This document shows positions 1 through 9,108 of a stretch of DNA of 64,000 nt, in pieces. Within the stretch, counting starts at the first letter, position 1. The number at the start of each line of letters is the position of its first letter. Source of the DNA: Hypericum androsaemum. Its lineage: Eukaryota; Streptophyta; Magnoliopsida; Malpighiales; Hypericaceae. The stretch spans positions 13,465,691-13,529,690 of the forward strand of contig OZ023185.1 of the NCBI GenBank assembly GCA_963995505.1, written 5' to 3'. The position numbers were made by a program, and so were the translations under genes. The notes beneath the pieces were generated by a model. It saw only the letters and a program-made list of their open reading frames with translations, did no database searches and was not told the origin of the DNA.

Positions 1-820
1 CGCTTTCTCCTCTAGGAGGCGCTACTACCAGCCCCATTCCTCCCTGGTACTTCTTCGACGGTGTATTTTTTGCAATTGCAATTTACGAAATTTTTATTAT
101 CTTTTCTTAATTTTTTTTTCAAAAGGCTCTGACTTTCATTTCCTTCTTTAAATGGTCCTTATTATTGTATATTGTTTTAGAAGTCACAAACTGAGTCTTA
201 GTCTATTATATGCTGGGTACAATCTGGGCAAATAGAGAGAATACTATTTTTTTTTTCCTTTTGAATCAGTAAATGTTATTGATAACATAATACTATATGT
301 TGCAACGAGAAATCGCCATCTCGCGGCCGTCGGTCTCTTCAAAACCCCGGTACGATAAAACTTTTTGGGAAAATGTCACACTAGGAAAAGAGTGCCGTCG
401 ACACGGATACTCTTGCGATACTGTGTTAGTGGATCTCTGATCTTGTGAGAGTTGTTAGTTTGACCAACTTCAATTAATGAACCATGCAATTTTCTCTGAA
501 ATTGAACTAAATAGGATTCGTGTTTTGAGAATTATCATATAGAAGAATTCTTTATACATGAAACTGTTCCAACTTGTCGGGTATTGAGATTTGGCGAATA
601 TAGGTTAAGAGAATGGAAGGGTTGAATGTGTAGTGTGACATACATAGGGTTTGATTGTTGTCAGGATTTGGAAGATAAGGTTGAGTGGAAGAGCAGATGG
701 CAATCTCAGGTATCTGAGCTCAAGAGAAGAAGCGTGCACAAGGATGCTGCTGCTGGGAATATGTCTTGGGCTGCCCGGATGCGCCAACAAAGGGAAGATG
801 ATTTGCCGGAACAACTTTAA
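1..820 (+). CDS. 3' end of an unrecognised gene (last two exons)
   Basis: The window opens inside a gene. Reading from base 3, an open exon runs to base 62 and ends in ...IPPWYFFDG before a GT donor. The next exon starts after the acceptor ttgtcag at 661-664 and reads DLEDKVEWKSRW... to a TAA at 818-820. The two join in the same phase and give a hydrophilic, Arg/Gln/Glu-rich C-terminus of about 52 residues ending in DDLPEQL. The intron (63-664) is AT-rich. I do not recognise the family and assign no function. The start and upstream exons lie outside the window. The splice model is inferred from phase and consensus only. Confidence 0.45.
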
Positions 821-1239
821 GGTCGGGTCGTCATTCTATATCTATCTGCCCGTCTTTGTCATTGTTCATGCTCAAGGTAGACAACATACCGTCTGGCTAA
901 GGAGGGGTGTCTTGTTGAATGTGCTAACCAAAGAATGTATTTTTAACTAATAATTGCATAGTTTTCAACCTATAACCTCTTTTAGGTATTTTAGTGTTGT
1001 ACATAAAGTTTAGAGCTTTATTTAATATCCTCCTTCTATTTAGTCCTTTTTCGAACAATCTATTTTCTTGTGCCCGCGTTTGCTATTGTTTCTTGCTTCT
1101 TATCATCTCAAGAATTATAACTCCTTTGTGTAATTAGAAAAACATGATTTCTAATTATCTGTCAAAACAAATCAGAAACATATATGAGAAAATTCATTTC
1201 TCGTAATTTCTTTCATTTTTTTAAATTTTATTCTTAAAA
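821..1239. other. 3' flank, no gene seen
   Basis: This is AT-rich DNA after the stop of the partial gene, probably its 3' UTR followed by intergenic sequence. No coding or repeat structure is recognised. Confidence 0.4.
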
Positions 1240-1248
1240 TTTTAATTT
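1240..1248. repeat. Target-site duplication, left (TTTTAATTT)
   Basis: This 9-bp repeat is identical to 2568-2576 and directly abuts the GGG of the MULE left terminus. Confidence 0.85.
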
Positions 1249-2567
1249 GGGATAAGTTCATTTTAGTACCATGTGGTTTTACCCATTTCGCCTGGAGTAC
1301 CATGTGGTTTCAAATTGGTATTTTAGTACCTTGTGGTTGACCATCAATTATCCGGGCAGGTCCAGGGCAGCTATCCGTCCAAACCCGCCCGAAACAATGT
1401 CGTTTTGAGACGACGTGGAAGACACGTGGTGAAAGACTTTATTAAGTTAAAACTGACGTGGATCGTGGTAAATTATCAAAATAGTCCCAAGTTACTTATA
1501 TTTTTCAAAAAAAATTCTATTTAAATATTAATTAACTTCTCTCTCCTCTCAACCTCACACCTTCCGCCTTCTTCCTGCTACCTCTCCCTTCAAACCATAA
1601 AACTCATTACAACCAAAAGCAACAAAAAAACCCAAAATCGACACCGCGATGTTGGAGAAGGCCAACGTTCTGCTCGACACCGCCAGCCTCCAGATGTAGC
1701 TCGCGACTCGGTGAGCACGCTGGTGGTCCCAGACCATCGTAGCTCGGCGCGTGCTGCCCGGAATAGACATCGCGACAGAGCTCGTCTGAAAATGATGAGG
1801 ATTCAGGGCTCGACGACAGATACCGATTGAAGCCGTTCTGATGCTCACCGCCGCTCCCAGGACGATGCCCGCAACGGGGCGAGCACGTCGGTGGTCCCAG
1901 ACCCCGTATCGACGGTACGTGGCGGCCAAAATCGACGACGCGGTGGAGCTCGCCTGGAATCAACAATGACGCGAGGCTCAACAACAAGGCAGACCACTTG
2001 TCATCCCTATTCATCTCGGCAGCGGCTTCTCCAACTACGACTGGGGTAGGCCCCGCGGTGGTGGCCGAAGCACTCTGGCGAAGGCGGGGGTGTGGGCAGG
2101 AGGCAGTACGGGGGATTCGAGGAGGTGGTTTCGTGATTCCCCAGGGGCCGAAGCAGATTGGTGGTTCCGAGGAGGTGCCGGTGGTGGGTTTGGAGAAGGT
2201 GCCAGTAATGGGTTTGGAGGGGGTGCTAGTGGTGGGATTGGAAGAAGCTAGATGTGCTGGTGGCATGCCTTCGAGTGCCCATTCCAGTAGGTCGGAAGTG
2301 GTACAACACTGGAGACTCGGAGGAGGAGGAGGAGGAGGAGGAGGGGAGAGAAAGAGAGAGTAATATTTAAATGAGAGTTTTTTCTAAAAAAATATAAAAA
2401 TTAGGGACTATTTTAGCAATTTACCAGATCACACGTCAGCTTTAATTTAATCCACTCTGACGGCTTGGATGGGTAGCTGCCTTGGACCTGCCCGGATAAT
2501 TGGTGGTCAACCACAAGGTACTAAAATACTAATTTAAAACCACAGGGTACTAAAATAAACTTATCCC
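1249..2567. mobile_element. Non-autonomous MULE with 9-bp target duplication
   Basis: The ends are inverted copies: GGGATAAGTTCATTTTAG at 1249 and its reverse complement, with one change, ending at 2567. The inverted repeat extends, with an insertion of roughly 30-40 bp in the left copy, to about 1530 on the left and 2362 on the right. The element is flanked by a perfect 9-bp direct repeat, TTTTAATTT, at 1240-1248 and 2568-2576, the duplication length expected of Mutator-like elements. The GC-rich interior (about 1555-2360) differs in composition from the AT-rich ends. It contains two diverged tandem copies of a segment of about 190 bp (near 1700-1800 and 1870-1970), each containing gtggtcccagacc. 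This interior may be captured host DNA, but no known protein is recognisable, and there is no transposase. Confidence 0.85.
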
Positions 2568-2576
2568 TTTTAATTT
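2568..2576. repeat. Target-site duplication, right (TTTTAATTT)
   Basis: This 9-bp repeat is identical to 1240-1248 and directly follows the CCC of the MULE right terminus. Confidence 0.85.
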
Positions 2577-2609
2577 ATTGATGATTGGAGATATTTTTTC
2601 TTAAAAATT

Positions 2610-2935
2610 TGAGAAAAGTACATTTTAGTACCTTGTAGTATCACTGATTATCACTTGGGTACCCCTGTAGTTTTAAACCCATCAAACTGATCCAACTTAT
2701 TTCAAATTTTATCACGACCCCAAGTCCGGTCCAGAATTTTTTGGACATACGTTTTGACGCCTACGTGGTAGTGCCACGGATTAGTCGATGATGACAGGGC
2801 GATGGGTAAATTATCAAATTAGTACCAAATTTATTTATAATTTTTTAAAAACTCTATATTATATTAAATAGAGAAAAGTACACTTTAATACTCATGTGGT
2901 ATCACCATTATCACTTAGGTACCCTGTAGTTGATT
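2610..2935. mobile_element. Two left-end fragments of a related MULE
   Basis: The segment starting GAGAAAAGTACATTTTAG near 2612 (ccttgtagtatcac, then cacttgggtacccctgtag) recurs in the same orientation near 2871 (ctcatgtggtatcacc, then cacttaggtaccctgtag). Both copies resemble the end of the 1249-2567 element, including the gtaaattatcaaa stretch near 2817. No right terminus is visible. These look like broken or nested ends of one terminal-repeat family. Confidence 0.5.
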
Positions 2936-3057
2936 TGCAAGCCGAAGTTAGGAATATTATAGAGGCTTATCCTCTCCTTTCAACAGATGATGCATATTCC
3001 CTTGAGGCTGAATCGTCTGTTTGTTCGTTCGTCTCACCTTTTGAGAAGGAAAGATAG
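2926..3057 (+). pseudogene. Short open fragment, unrecognised
   Basis: An open frame of about 43 codons runs into a TAG at 3055-3057 and contains EAYPLLSTDDAYSLEAES. It has no start codon or clear splice sites and lies directly after MULE-end sequence, so it could be a stranded exon piece or chance. The family is not recognised. Confidence 0.2.
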
Positions 3058-3232
3058 AACTAGTGAGTAACAAGAAGTCACATTAGGAGAGTCACAATAA
3101 GAACACTTACCCTCCATTTGCAGAGAACCTCCTATGGCTTCGTCCCATCCTAACTCGTTAGCCTCAGCGTGGGTGAATACTTCACAGGAATGGGGAGAAA
3201 TCTCGTGAGTATTTATGGTGAAAGAAGAAGAT

Positions 3233-3430
3233 GACTAGGCCTTATTTAAAGCATATTCGAGTCTAAAACCCTAGCCACGAAATTCCCTTAGGTGCGACTA
3301 GGGTAACGTGGTTAATTACCAAATGGTGAATACGAAGACTGGGCCTTATTTAAAGAAGATTCAAGGCTAAAACCCTAGCCACGAAATTGCCCTAGGTGCG
3401 ACTAGGGTTACGCTGTTAATTATCAAATGG
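3233..3430. repeat. 104-bp tandem duplication
   Basis: The unit starting gactaggccttatttaaag at 3233 repeats at 3337 (gactgggccttatttaaag). Both copies contain aaaaccctagccacgaaatt and a gtgcgactagggt stretch. The copies differ at several positions. Each contains a telo-box-like aaaccctag. No coding role is visible. Confidence 0.8.
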
Positions 3431-3522
3431 TCCTCTAAATTAAGAAAATCAAAACACCCCAGAATTTATTATATGTTTTTATTTAGGTTTTTCATTTCTC
3501 ACACATTCACGTTACTGGTGGG

Positions 3523-4170
3523 AAATTTTTTAAAATGCAAAATGTACCTCTATATATATCCAAAAATTACAAAATTTTCATTTAACCAAAATGACCTCCC
3601 ATCGCCGGGTCATCATCTCATTATCCGTCCCTTTAAAAATTATATAGTAATTTCAACTTCTTTTGACATTATAAAACAACTATTTTGTAATGCTCGAACT
3701 CGAAATTAACTATTTTCATCGATACATGCACTGTGGTGGGACTACCCTTGTTGAGGGCGCAGATGGAGTCGGCGGGGCACACGTCACGAGAGGGGAGTGG
3801 TGGCCGTTGATCGACATGGACAGAGCGGATAAGGCGTTGGATTTTGGCGGAGGTTGTTGAGTAGAGGAGGCGGTGGATGGAAATATTTAGAGTTTAGGAA
3901 AATGTAAGATATGGGTTTAGTGGGCGGCTTAAATCCTATCCAGAGACGACTAACGAGTAATTTATCTTTGTTTCTTGTTGTCCAAGTCTCCAACTAGAGG
4001 ACAAGCAATGGAAGAACATGTAATTACAATATAATTTCTAAAGGGACGATTAATGGCATGATGATCCGGGAGATGGAAGGTATTTTAAGTTAAATGACAA
4101 ATTTTGTAATTTTTTGGTAGGTTTAGGGGTATTTTAGCACATTAAAATTTATTTTGCTGGAAATTTAGTT
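3523..4170. mobile_element. Inverted-repeat non-autonomous DNA element
   Basis: Sequence around 3560-3660 (ccaaaaattacaaaattttc, then ccgggtcatcatctcatta) returns as an imperfect inverted copy around 4020-4125 (gcatgatgatccgggagatgg, then gacaaattttgtaatttttt). The arms are about 120-150 bp. A likely 9-bp flanking repeat is ggaaatttt near 3522 and ggaaattta near 4160, but the exact termini are uncertain. The interior shows nothing recognisable, and an open frame inside it looks like chance. Confidence 0.55.
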
Positions 4171-4585
4171 CGAAAAGAAAATTCTGTACCCGTCCATCAT
4201 ATTTTAGGATTCTAGGGATGAATGCAGAGGGCATGAGAAGATTCAAACTTCTAACGGTTACAAGAGTTTTTTTCTTTCGCGTGCGTCATTTGGGAAGAAA
4301 GATCAAGTTAGATGAACAAAATAGAATAAAGTATTTCACATCTTTTGTTGATTAGACGAAAGAAATTAACTTTAAAATTTTGAAATATTAGGAACTAATT
4401 AATACTATATTTCTAATTAATCAAGTACTTCAAAAATTAGACAACTATAACTATTTTACCCCATGTATTCTATCTCCTTGCTAAGTACATGGTACAAAAT
4501 GATGTTTATTCGTAAAGTAGTTTACCAAAATCTATTTCAAATTTTGCGAGCGGACCAAAATCTACTTCAAGTTGTAAGAGAAACA
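4171..4585. other. AT-rich spacer, no gene seen
   Basis: This is low-complexity AT-rich DNA between two DNA elements. No gene, repeat or regulatory structure is recognised. Confidence 0.4.
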
Positions 4586-4594
4586 TAATAAAAA

Positions 4595-4812
4595 GGGCAA
4601 ATTACCCTCACATCCTTGAGGTTTGGTCACCCTTCTCCTAGGGTCCCTAACTTTTGGAAAAAGATTGTCCCATCCCTAAGTTTTGACGATAATAGACTCT
4701 CGGGTCCCTGGCTGACGTCATCGGCTCTTTTTTTCATTTTTGGTCATAGAAATGACCAAAATACCCTTAAACAAAAAATAAATTTTTTAACCTTCTTCAA
4801 CCTTTTACCTCC
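4595..4812. repeat. Left terminal inverted repeat, fructokinase Pack-MULE
   Basis: This is the inverted partner of 5640-5858. It contains the palindrome TGACGTCA at 4713-4720, next to a gggtccctggc stretch shared with other elements in this window. Confidence 0.9.
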
Positions 4813-4865
4813 CCCTCCCGCTCCCCCCTCCTTCCCCTCTCCCCCTCCTCCTCCTCCTCCTCCTC

Positions 4866-4866
<1 letters not shown>

Positions 4867-4893
<27 letters not shown>
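4867..4893. repeat. (CT)n microsatellite
   Basis: This is a perfect run of CT dinucleotides just upstream of the captured fructokinase ATG, preceded by a CTC-rich stretch. Confidence 0.8.
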
Positions 4894-4896
<3 letters not shown>

Positions 4897-4907
4897 TCTC
4901 CTTCAGG

Positions 4908-5321
4908 ATGGCAACGGAGAAGGTTTCGAAAGGGACAGGGGGAAGCGCGATCGTCAGCTTCGGGGAGATGCTGATCGACTTCGTGCCGACGGAGTCGGGG
5001 GTGTCTCTGGCGAAGGCCCCGGGCTTCCTCAAGGCCCCCGGGGGCACCCCCGCCAACGTCGCCATCGCCGTATCCAGGCTTGGTAGGAAGGCCACCTTCG
5101 TAGGGAAGCTGGGAGACGACGAGTTCGACCACATGCTCGTCGGGATCTTGAAGGAGAACGGTGTCTCTGGCGAGGGGATATGCTTTGACTAGGGCGCCCG
5201 CACCGCCCTTGCCTTCGTCACCCTCCGAGCCGACGGCGAGCGCGAGTTCATGTTCTACCGGAACCCCAGCGCCGACATGCTCCTCCAACCCGAGGACCTC
5301 AACCTCGACCTCATTAGATCC
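4908..5321 (+). pseudogene. Fructokinase first exon, captured and interrupted
   Basis: From an ATG at 4908 the exon encodes the N-terminal third of a plant fructokinase (pfkB family, ATP-dependent phosphorylation of fructose). [11 protein letters not shown] is the family start, and [19 protein letters not shown] holds the substrate-side glycine motif of pfkB sugar kinases. [10 protein letters not shown] and [14 protein letters not shown] follow. The exon ends with LNLDLIRS before a gtgagc donor at 5322, a plausible first-intron site. A TAG at 5190-5192 interrupts the frame after GICFD, leaving 94 codons. The ATP-binding C-terminal part is absent, so no active kinase can be made. The (CT)n leader at 4867-4893 probably came with the captured 5' UTR. 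Confidence 0.9.
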
Positions 5322-5639
5322 GTGAGCTCAACTGATTTCTGTTACGATCCGGTTGGTGGTTGGGGGTGAGTATCGATCACCCGCGGGGTGGCACGTGAGT
5401 CTTGCTGGATTAGGAGTCTGACACGCTGCTGTAGTTAAGGGGGGATGGACGTAGGTGTAGGGCCCACTTCATCTTCTTGGTTTGGGTGAGTGCTTGGATC
5501 TCGCTGGATCCATCCCCGCCTTTATAAAGGGAGCGAGAGAATCTTGCCAGTTGTGGAGGGGAGAAGGGGGAGAGAAAAGGACGAGGAAGCGGGAGCGGGA
5601 GCGGGAGGGGGAGAGGGAGGGAGCGGGAGGGGGGGAGGG

Positions 5640-5858
5640 GGAGGTAAAAGGTTGAAGAAGGTTAAAAATTTTATTTTTTGTTTAAGGGTATTTTGGTAAT
5701 TTTCATGACCAAAAATGAAAAAAAGAGCCGATGACGTCAGCCAGGGACCCGAGAGTCTATTATCGTCAAAACTTAGGGACGGGACAATCTTTTTCCAAAA
5801 GTCAGGGGACCCTAGGGGGAGGGTGACCAAACCTCAGGGATGTGAGGGTAATTTGCCC
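5640..5858. repeat. Right terminal inverted repeat, fructokinase Pack-MULE
   Basis: This is the inverted partner of 4595-4812 with a few substitutions. TGACGTCA lies at 5732-5739. Confidence 0.9.
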
Positions 5859-5948
5859 TAATAAAAAACGGAACCTGTAGGAGGTCAAACTGTTGTCATA
5901 GACTCAATGGTCGGTACGCCGTCGTTTCGCTTATAGCAGATGGCGGAT

Positions 5949-7013
5949 GTTTTACCAAAATAGTACTACAGTAGAAAAGTAATACAAAAATGGGATCCAA
6001 ACTAAAGTTTTACGAATCTAGGACTTTTTATGTCGTATTTAACCAAAATATTACATATTTTGTCGTAAGTTGTATTTTGGTTGAATACAACATAAAAAGT
6101 CGTATTCTGATCGAACTGTAATTAAATGGCGTATTTATTGGTTGCCGTATATAATTGGTTGCCGTAATTAATTAGCGTAATTTTTTGCCGTAATTAAATG
6201 GCGTAATTGGTTGCCGTAATTAATTAATTTTTTGGTCGATATAAATGATGGTTCCCAAAATTGGTTGCCGTTTATTAGTTTTTCTCTTACAAAAATGCTG
6301 GAAATAAATACCTCCAAAGGGTTAAATTGGTAAGAGAAAAGATTTATTAATCACTAAAAATAGCCATCATTTATTTAAAAAATAAGACGGAACTAATTTT
6401 GCGAATGTTATAGCTAAAAAATACTCTAATTAAGATGACTCATTTCATCTATTAAAAAAATTAAAAATAAGAAAGACCTATATTTGCCAATGTTAATTCA
6501 ATAAATGAATTAGACATTATAGGTAGAGTACTATTTTTCTCGAATGTAGTATAATTTAAACTTTTCTCTTTCCAATTAAAGACTCTTCCCAATTTAAACT
6601 CACCCTTTATGTTGGCAGTTTAATATCTAGCCTTTTGAGGTATTTATTTCGAGCCGTGAAAGTCATTAATTTCGACCACATTCTCGGGAACTAAATTTAA
6701 ACCACCATTTTTACCAGCCTTTTTTTCATTAATTAATTAATTACATCCCAATTGGGGGTTATTAAGTACGACCACCATTAATTACGCCCCAGTTGGGCAT
6801 TATTAAAGACGGCAACCAATTGATTACGCTATTTAATTACAGTTCAATCAAAATACGACATTTTATGTCGTTTTTAACCAAAATACGAGTTCTTTAGTTT
6901 ATGACAAATAATGTCGTATTTTAAAAACTGTGGACTCCAAATTCGTAAAACTTTAATTTTAGACTTTTTTTTACTTTTGTATTGTAACACAATTTGGTAT
7001 TAAAAAAAAATCC
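5949..7013. mobile_element. Inverted-repeat DNA element, about 1.07 kb
   Basis: The arms are about 250-300 bp and imperfect. The left arm has aaagttttacgaatctagga, then gaactgtaattaaatggcg and ggttgccgt repeats. The right arm has the inverse forms (aattcgtaaaactttaat, ctatttaattacagttc, acggcaaccaatt). A near-perfect 12-bp direct repeat flanks it: CAGATGGCGGAT at 5937-5948 and CAGATGGCAGAT at 7014-7025. It shows no coding content. It is a non-autonomous TIR element, possibly MULE-like from arm length and duplication size, but its family is not certain. Confidence 0.7.
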
Positions 7014-7079
7014 CAGATGGCAGATATTGTTTTTGGAGGTTTAGATTGGACAATTAAAAATCATTTAATTTAAAAGATA

Positions 7080-7240
7080 TCTATTTAGGTGGAGCCGACT
7101 CGGGGCTCTTAAACCTCGCCAAGAAATAGAAAGGAGTTGAGTCCTTAAACCCTAGCCGACTCTCGTTTCCTCTTCTTCTCCAAGTTGCTAAACCCTAAAA
7201 AAAGGAAACCTCTCCTCCCTTTCCCTTCGCCTAAACTCAG
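7080..7240 (+). promoter_or_regulatory. Promoter and 5' leader of the RRM gene with telo-boxes
   Basis: AAACCCTA telo-box motifs occur at 7147-7154 and 7190-7197 upstream of the RRM gene. Such motifs are common in promoters of plant translation and housekeeping genes. ctaaactcag|gtattc at 7240 looks like a leader-intron donor, and actatcag at 7528 is a possible acceptor directly before the ATG. These are inferences from motif and position. Confidence 0.4.
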
Positions 7241-7243
7241 GTA

Positions 7244-7246
<3 letters not shown>

Positions 7247-7287
<41 letters not shown>
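7247..7287. repeat. (CT)n microsatellite
   Basis: This is an unbroken CT run of about 20 units in the transcribed leader or leader intron of the RRM gene. Its length is likely to vary between individuals. Confidence 0.9.
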
Positions 7288-7290
<3 letters not shown>

Positions 7291-7529
7291 GATTCCTTTG
7301 GATATAAGCTGTTGTTGTGTATGTGTGAGCCCAACTCTTGGATTAACTATCCTATATGTTCTTGCCTTTTGTATTTTCTTCGAAAAAGCCATCTTCTTTA
7401 GGTTTGGTAGGTTAAAGGGTAACCTGTTCTGAAGTCTCATCGAGTGATTGTGTTCAGGAAGTTATTTGCCTTTCTGATTTGGGGTTTCCTTGTTCCCTGT
7501 GGGGTTTAGGGTTTTAGTAGACTATCAGT

Positions 7530-8929
7530 ATGGCTCTTTCAAGCAAGCTCGGGAGCTTCGTGAGGCAAACATCGCTGTCGTCGATGTTGAACCCTGTTCG
7601 GTACATGTCATCCTCGAAGCTCTTTGTCGGAGGTATTGATTGATAGATATATGCTTGTTTGTTTTGTGTTGATTTTGCGATGTCTCTGTGCTTGCCTTAT
7701 GCCTCTTGTGCTTGCAGGTCTTTCTTATGGGACCGACGACATGTCATTGAAGGATGCTTTTTCTGAGTATGGTGAGGTTGTTGAGGGTAAGAAACATTGT
7801 TTTGGACTTTATGGTTTGCTGCTGGTCCCGAAAGATATCTGTACATTAGTTTTCAAGATATTTGTTGTTTTGGTAATGATACTGCTTGCTACATAGATGG
7901 CTTGTCCCAGTTGTCATACCCATGAATGTTACTTCTTATTCCGGTGCTAATTTTGTGCAAGGTTTTCGCCTTTATCTTAAAGGAAATTAGATGAGTGCCG
8001 TGTCTCCATGATTGTCTTAAGATGCTTCTGATTGTGACAGCCTCAGCAAGGAGTCCAATTTTGAGTTGTCTTTTATTTTGGAGTGTTTACTGCTTTTAAG
8101 ATTTCATGGAGTCTCGATGATTTGCTGACACAGTATTTTGATTAAATTTTGGTATCTCTTGAATTCTATGGTTTATAGGTTTTGGAGTCTCTTAAGTATG
8201 CACTGCTGGTTTATAGATTTTGTCTCTTATGATGTGAGATTAATCAGCCTACTCTGTTGTACTTGTTGGGAAATCTTGGACATTCTAGCTCTTATCTCCG
8301 ATTCTGTTATTCCATCTATATATGACCTTACTAAAATTTCATACTATGAGGTGTGGAATCATCCTTCCATTTTGTGGACTGTGGTATTCCAGCTGTTTAT
8401 ATAGTTGCTTATTGCTAGATTATTTTTTTACGCTGGTTTGATGTCTGATACAGTCCCTGCCTTGTTGTTATGTCGTGGTAGTGTCCTGTTTGAATGACTA
8501 GCAGACATTATCAGCATCATGTAACTGATAACTGGAAGAGACTGTAATTGAGTCCCTGCTTTCTCCTCCCACACGAGATCAAGAAGTCCTCTGATTTGCT
8601 TTAACCTTGGTTTTGATTTACAGCCAGAGTCATTAATGATAGAGAGACGGGGAGATCCAGGGGATTTGGGTTTGTCAGCTACGGTGACAGTGAATCCGCA
8701 AGTACTGCACTTAATTCCATGGATGGCAAGGTGGGGAGTTGAATTTCCTTTTTATCTTTCAATGCTTTTCTTTTTACATCATACTTAAACATAAAATTTA
8801 CAATTCCAGGAGCTGCAAGGCAGGAATATCCGTGTGAGCTTTGCCAACGATAGACCCAGTGCTCCAGGTGGCTTCGGCAGTAACCCGCGGGGGAGTTCAT
8901 CTTACAGGAACAGAGACGAAGGCTACTAA
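7530..8929 (+). CDS. RRM RNA-binding protein, probably organelle-targeted
   Basis: Four exons join in phase: 7530-7632, 7718-7786, 8624-8730 and 8810-8929, giving 132 residues. Residues 1-27 ([16 protein letters not shown]...) are rich in Ser, Arg and hydrophobic residues and lack acids, like a mitochondrial or plastid presequence. One RRM follows: RNP2 is LFVGGL (31-36) and RNP1 is RGFGFVSY (70-77), ending with RVSFAND. A short Gly/Ser/Arg tail ([17 protein letters not shown]) closes it. This matches the small organellar glycine-rich RNA-binding proteins, which bind transcripts in mitochondria or chloroplasts in RNA processing or stress responses. The tail is shorter than in typical glycine-rich members. 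The long third intron (7787-8623) contains only chance open frames. Confidence 0.9.
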
Positions 8930-9006
8930 GCTGATGTTGCCTGCAGGAAGCGATGGCCCTTGCCCGAACAAGTGCATGCCTGCTACTGCCTAGTTCTCAA
9001 CAAAGC

Positions 9007-9108
9007 ATTAATGGTTGAACTTACTTGTTCCGGTTGTCAAACTCTCCCAACTATGGGATTAATGGTTGAACTTACTTGTTCCGGTTGTCAAACTCTCCCA
9101 ACTATGGG
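9007..9108 (+). repeat. 51-bp tandem duplication in the 3' UTR region
   Basis: The unit beginning attaatggttgaacttact occurs at 9007-9057 and again at 9058-9108 with no visible difference. It lies about 80 bp after the RRM stop codon. Identity suggests a recent duplication. Confidence 0.9.

Larger units (their letters stand above)
4595..5858. mobile_element. Pack-MULE carrying a fructokinase gene piece
   Basis: Both termini read GGGCAAATTACCCTCACATC inward. The inverted repeats are about 215-220 bp (4595-4812 and about 5640-5858) and nearly identical. They are flanked by a perfect 9-bp duplication, TAATAAAAA, at 4586-4594 and 5859-5867. The interior holds a host-derived first exon of fructokinase plus the start of its intron, then a second GC-rich segment (about 5340-5600) with a TATA-like tttataaag at 5521. 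There is no transposase, so movement would need one supplied in trans. The structure is read directly; gene capture is inferred from it. Confidence 0.93.

Noticed and set aside
4797..5288. 163-codon minus-strand open frame
   Set aside because: It is antisense to the fructokinase exon and the CT-rich leader; its Arg/Glu-rich repeats come from the microsatellite.
8138..8404. 88-codon plus-strand open frame
   Set aside because: It lies inside the third intron of the RRM gene, has Cys/Trp/Phe-rich chance composition and no family match.
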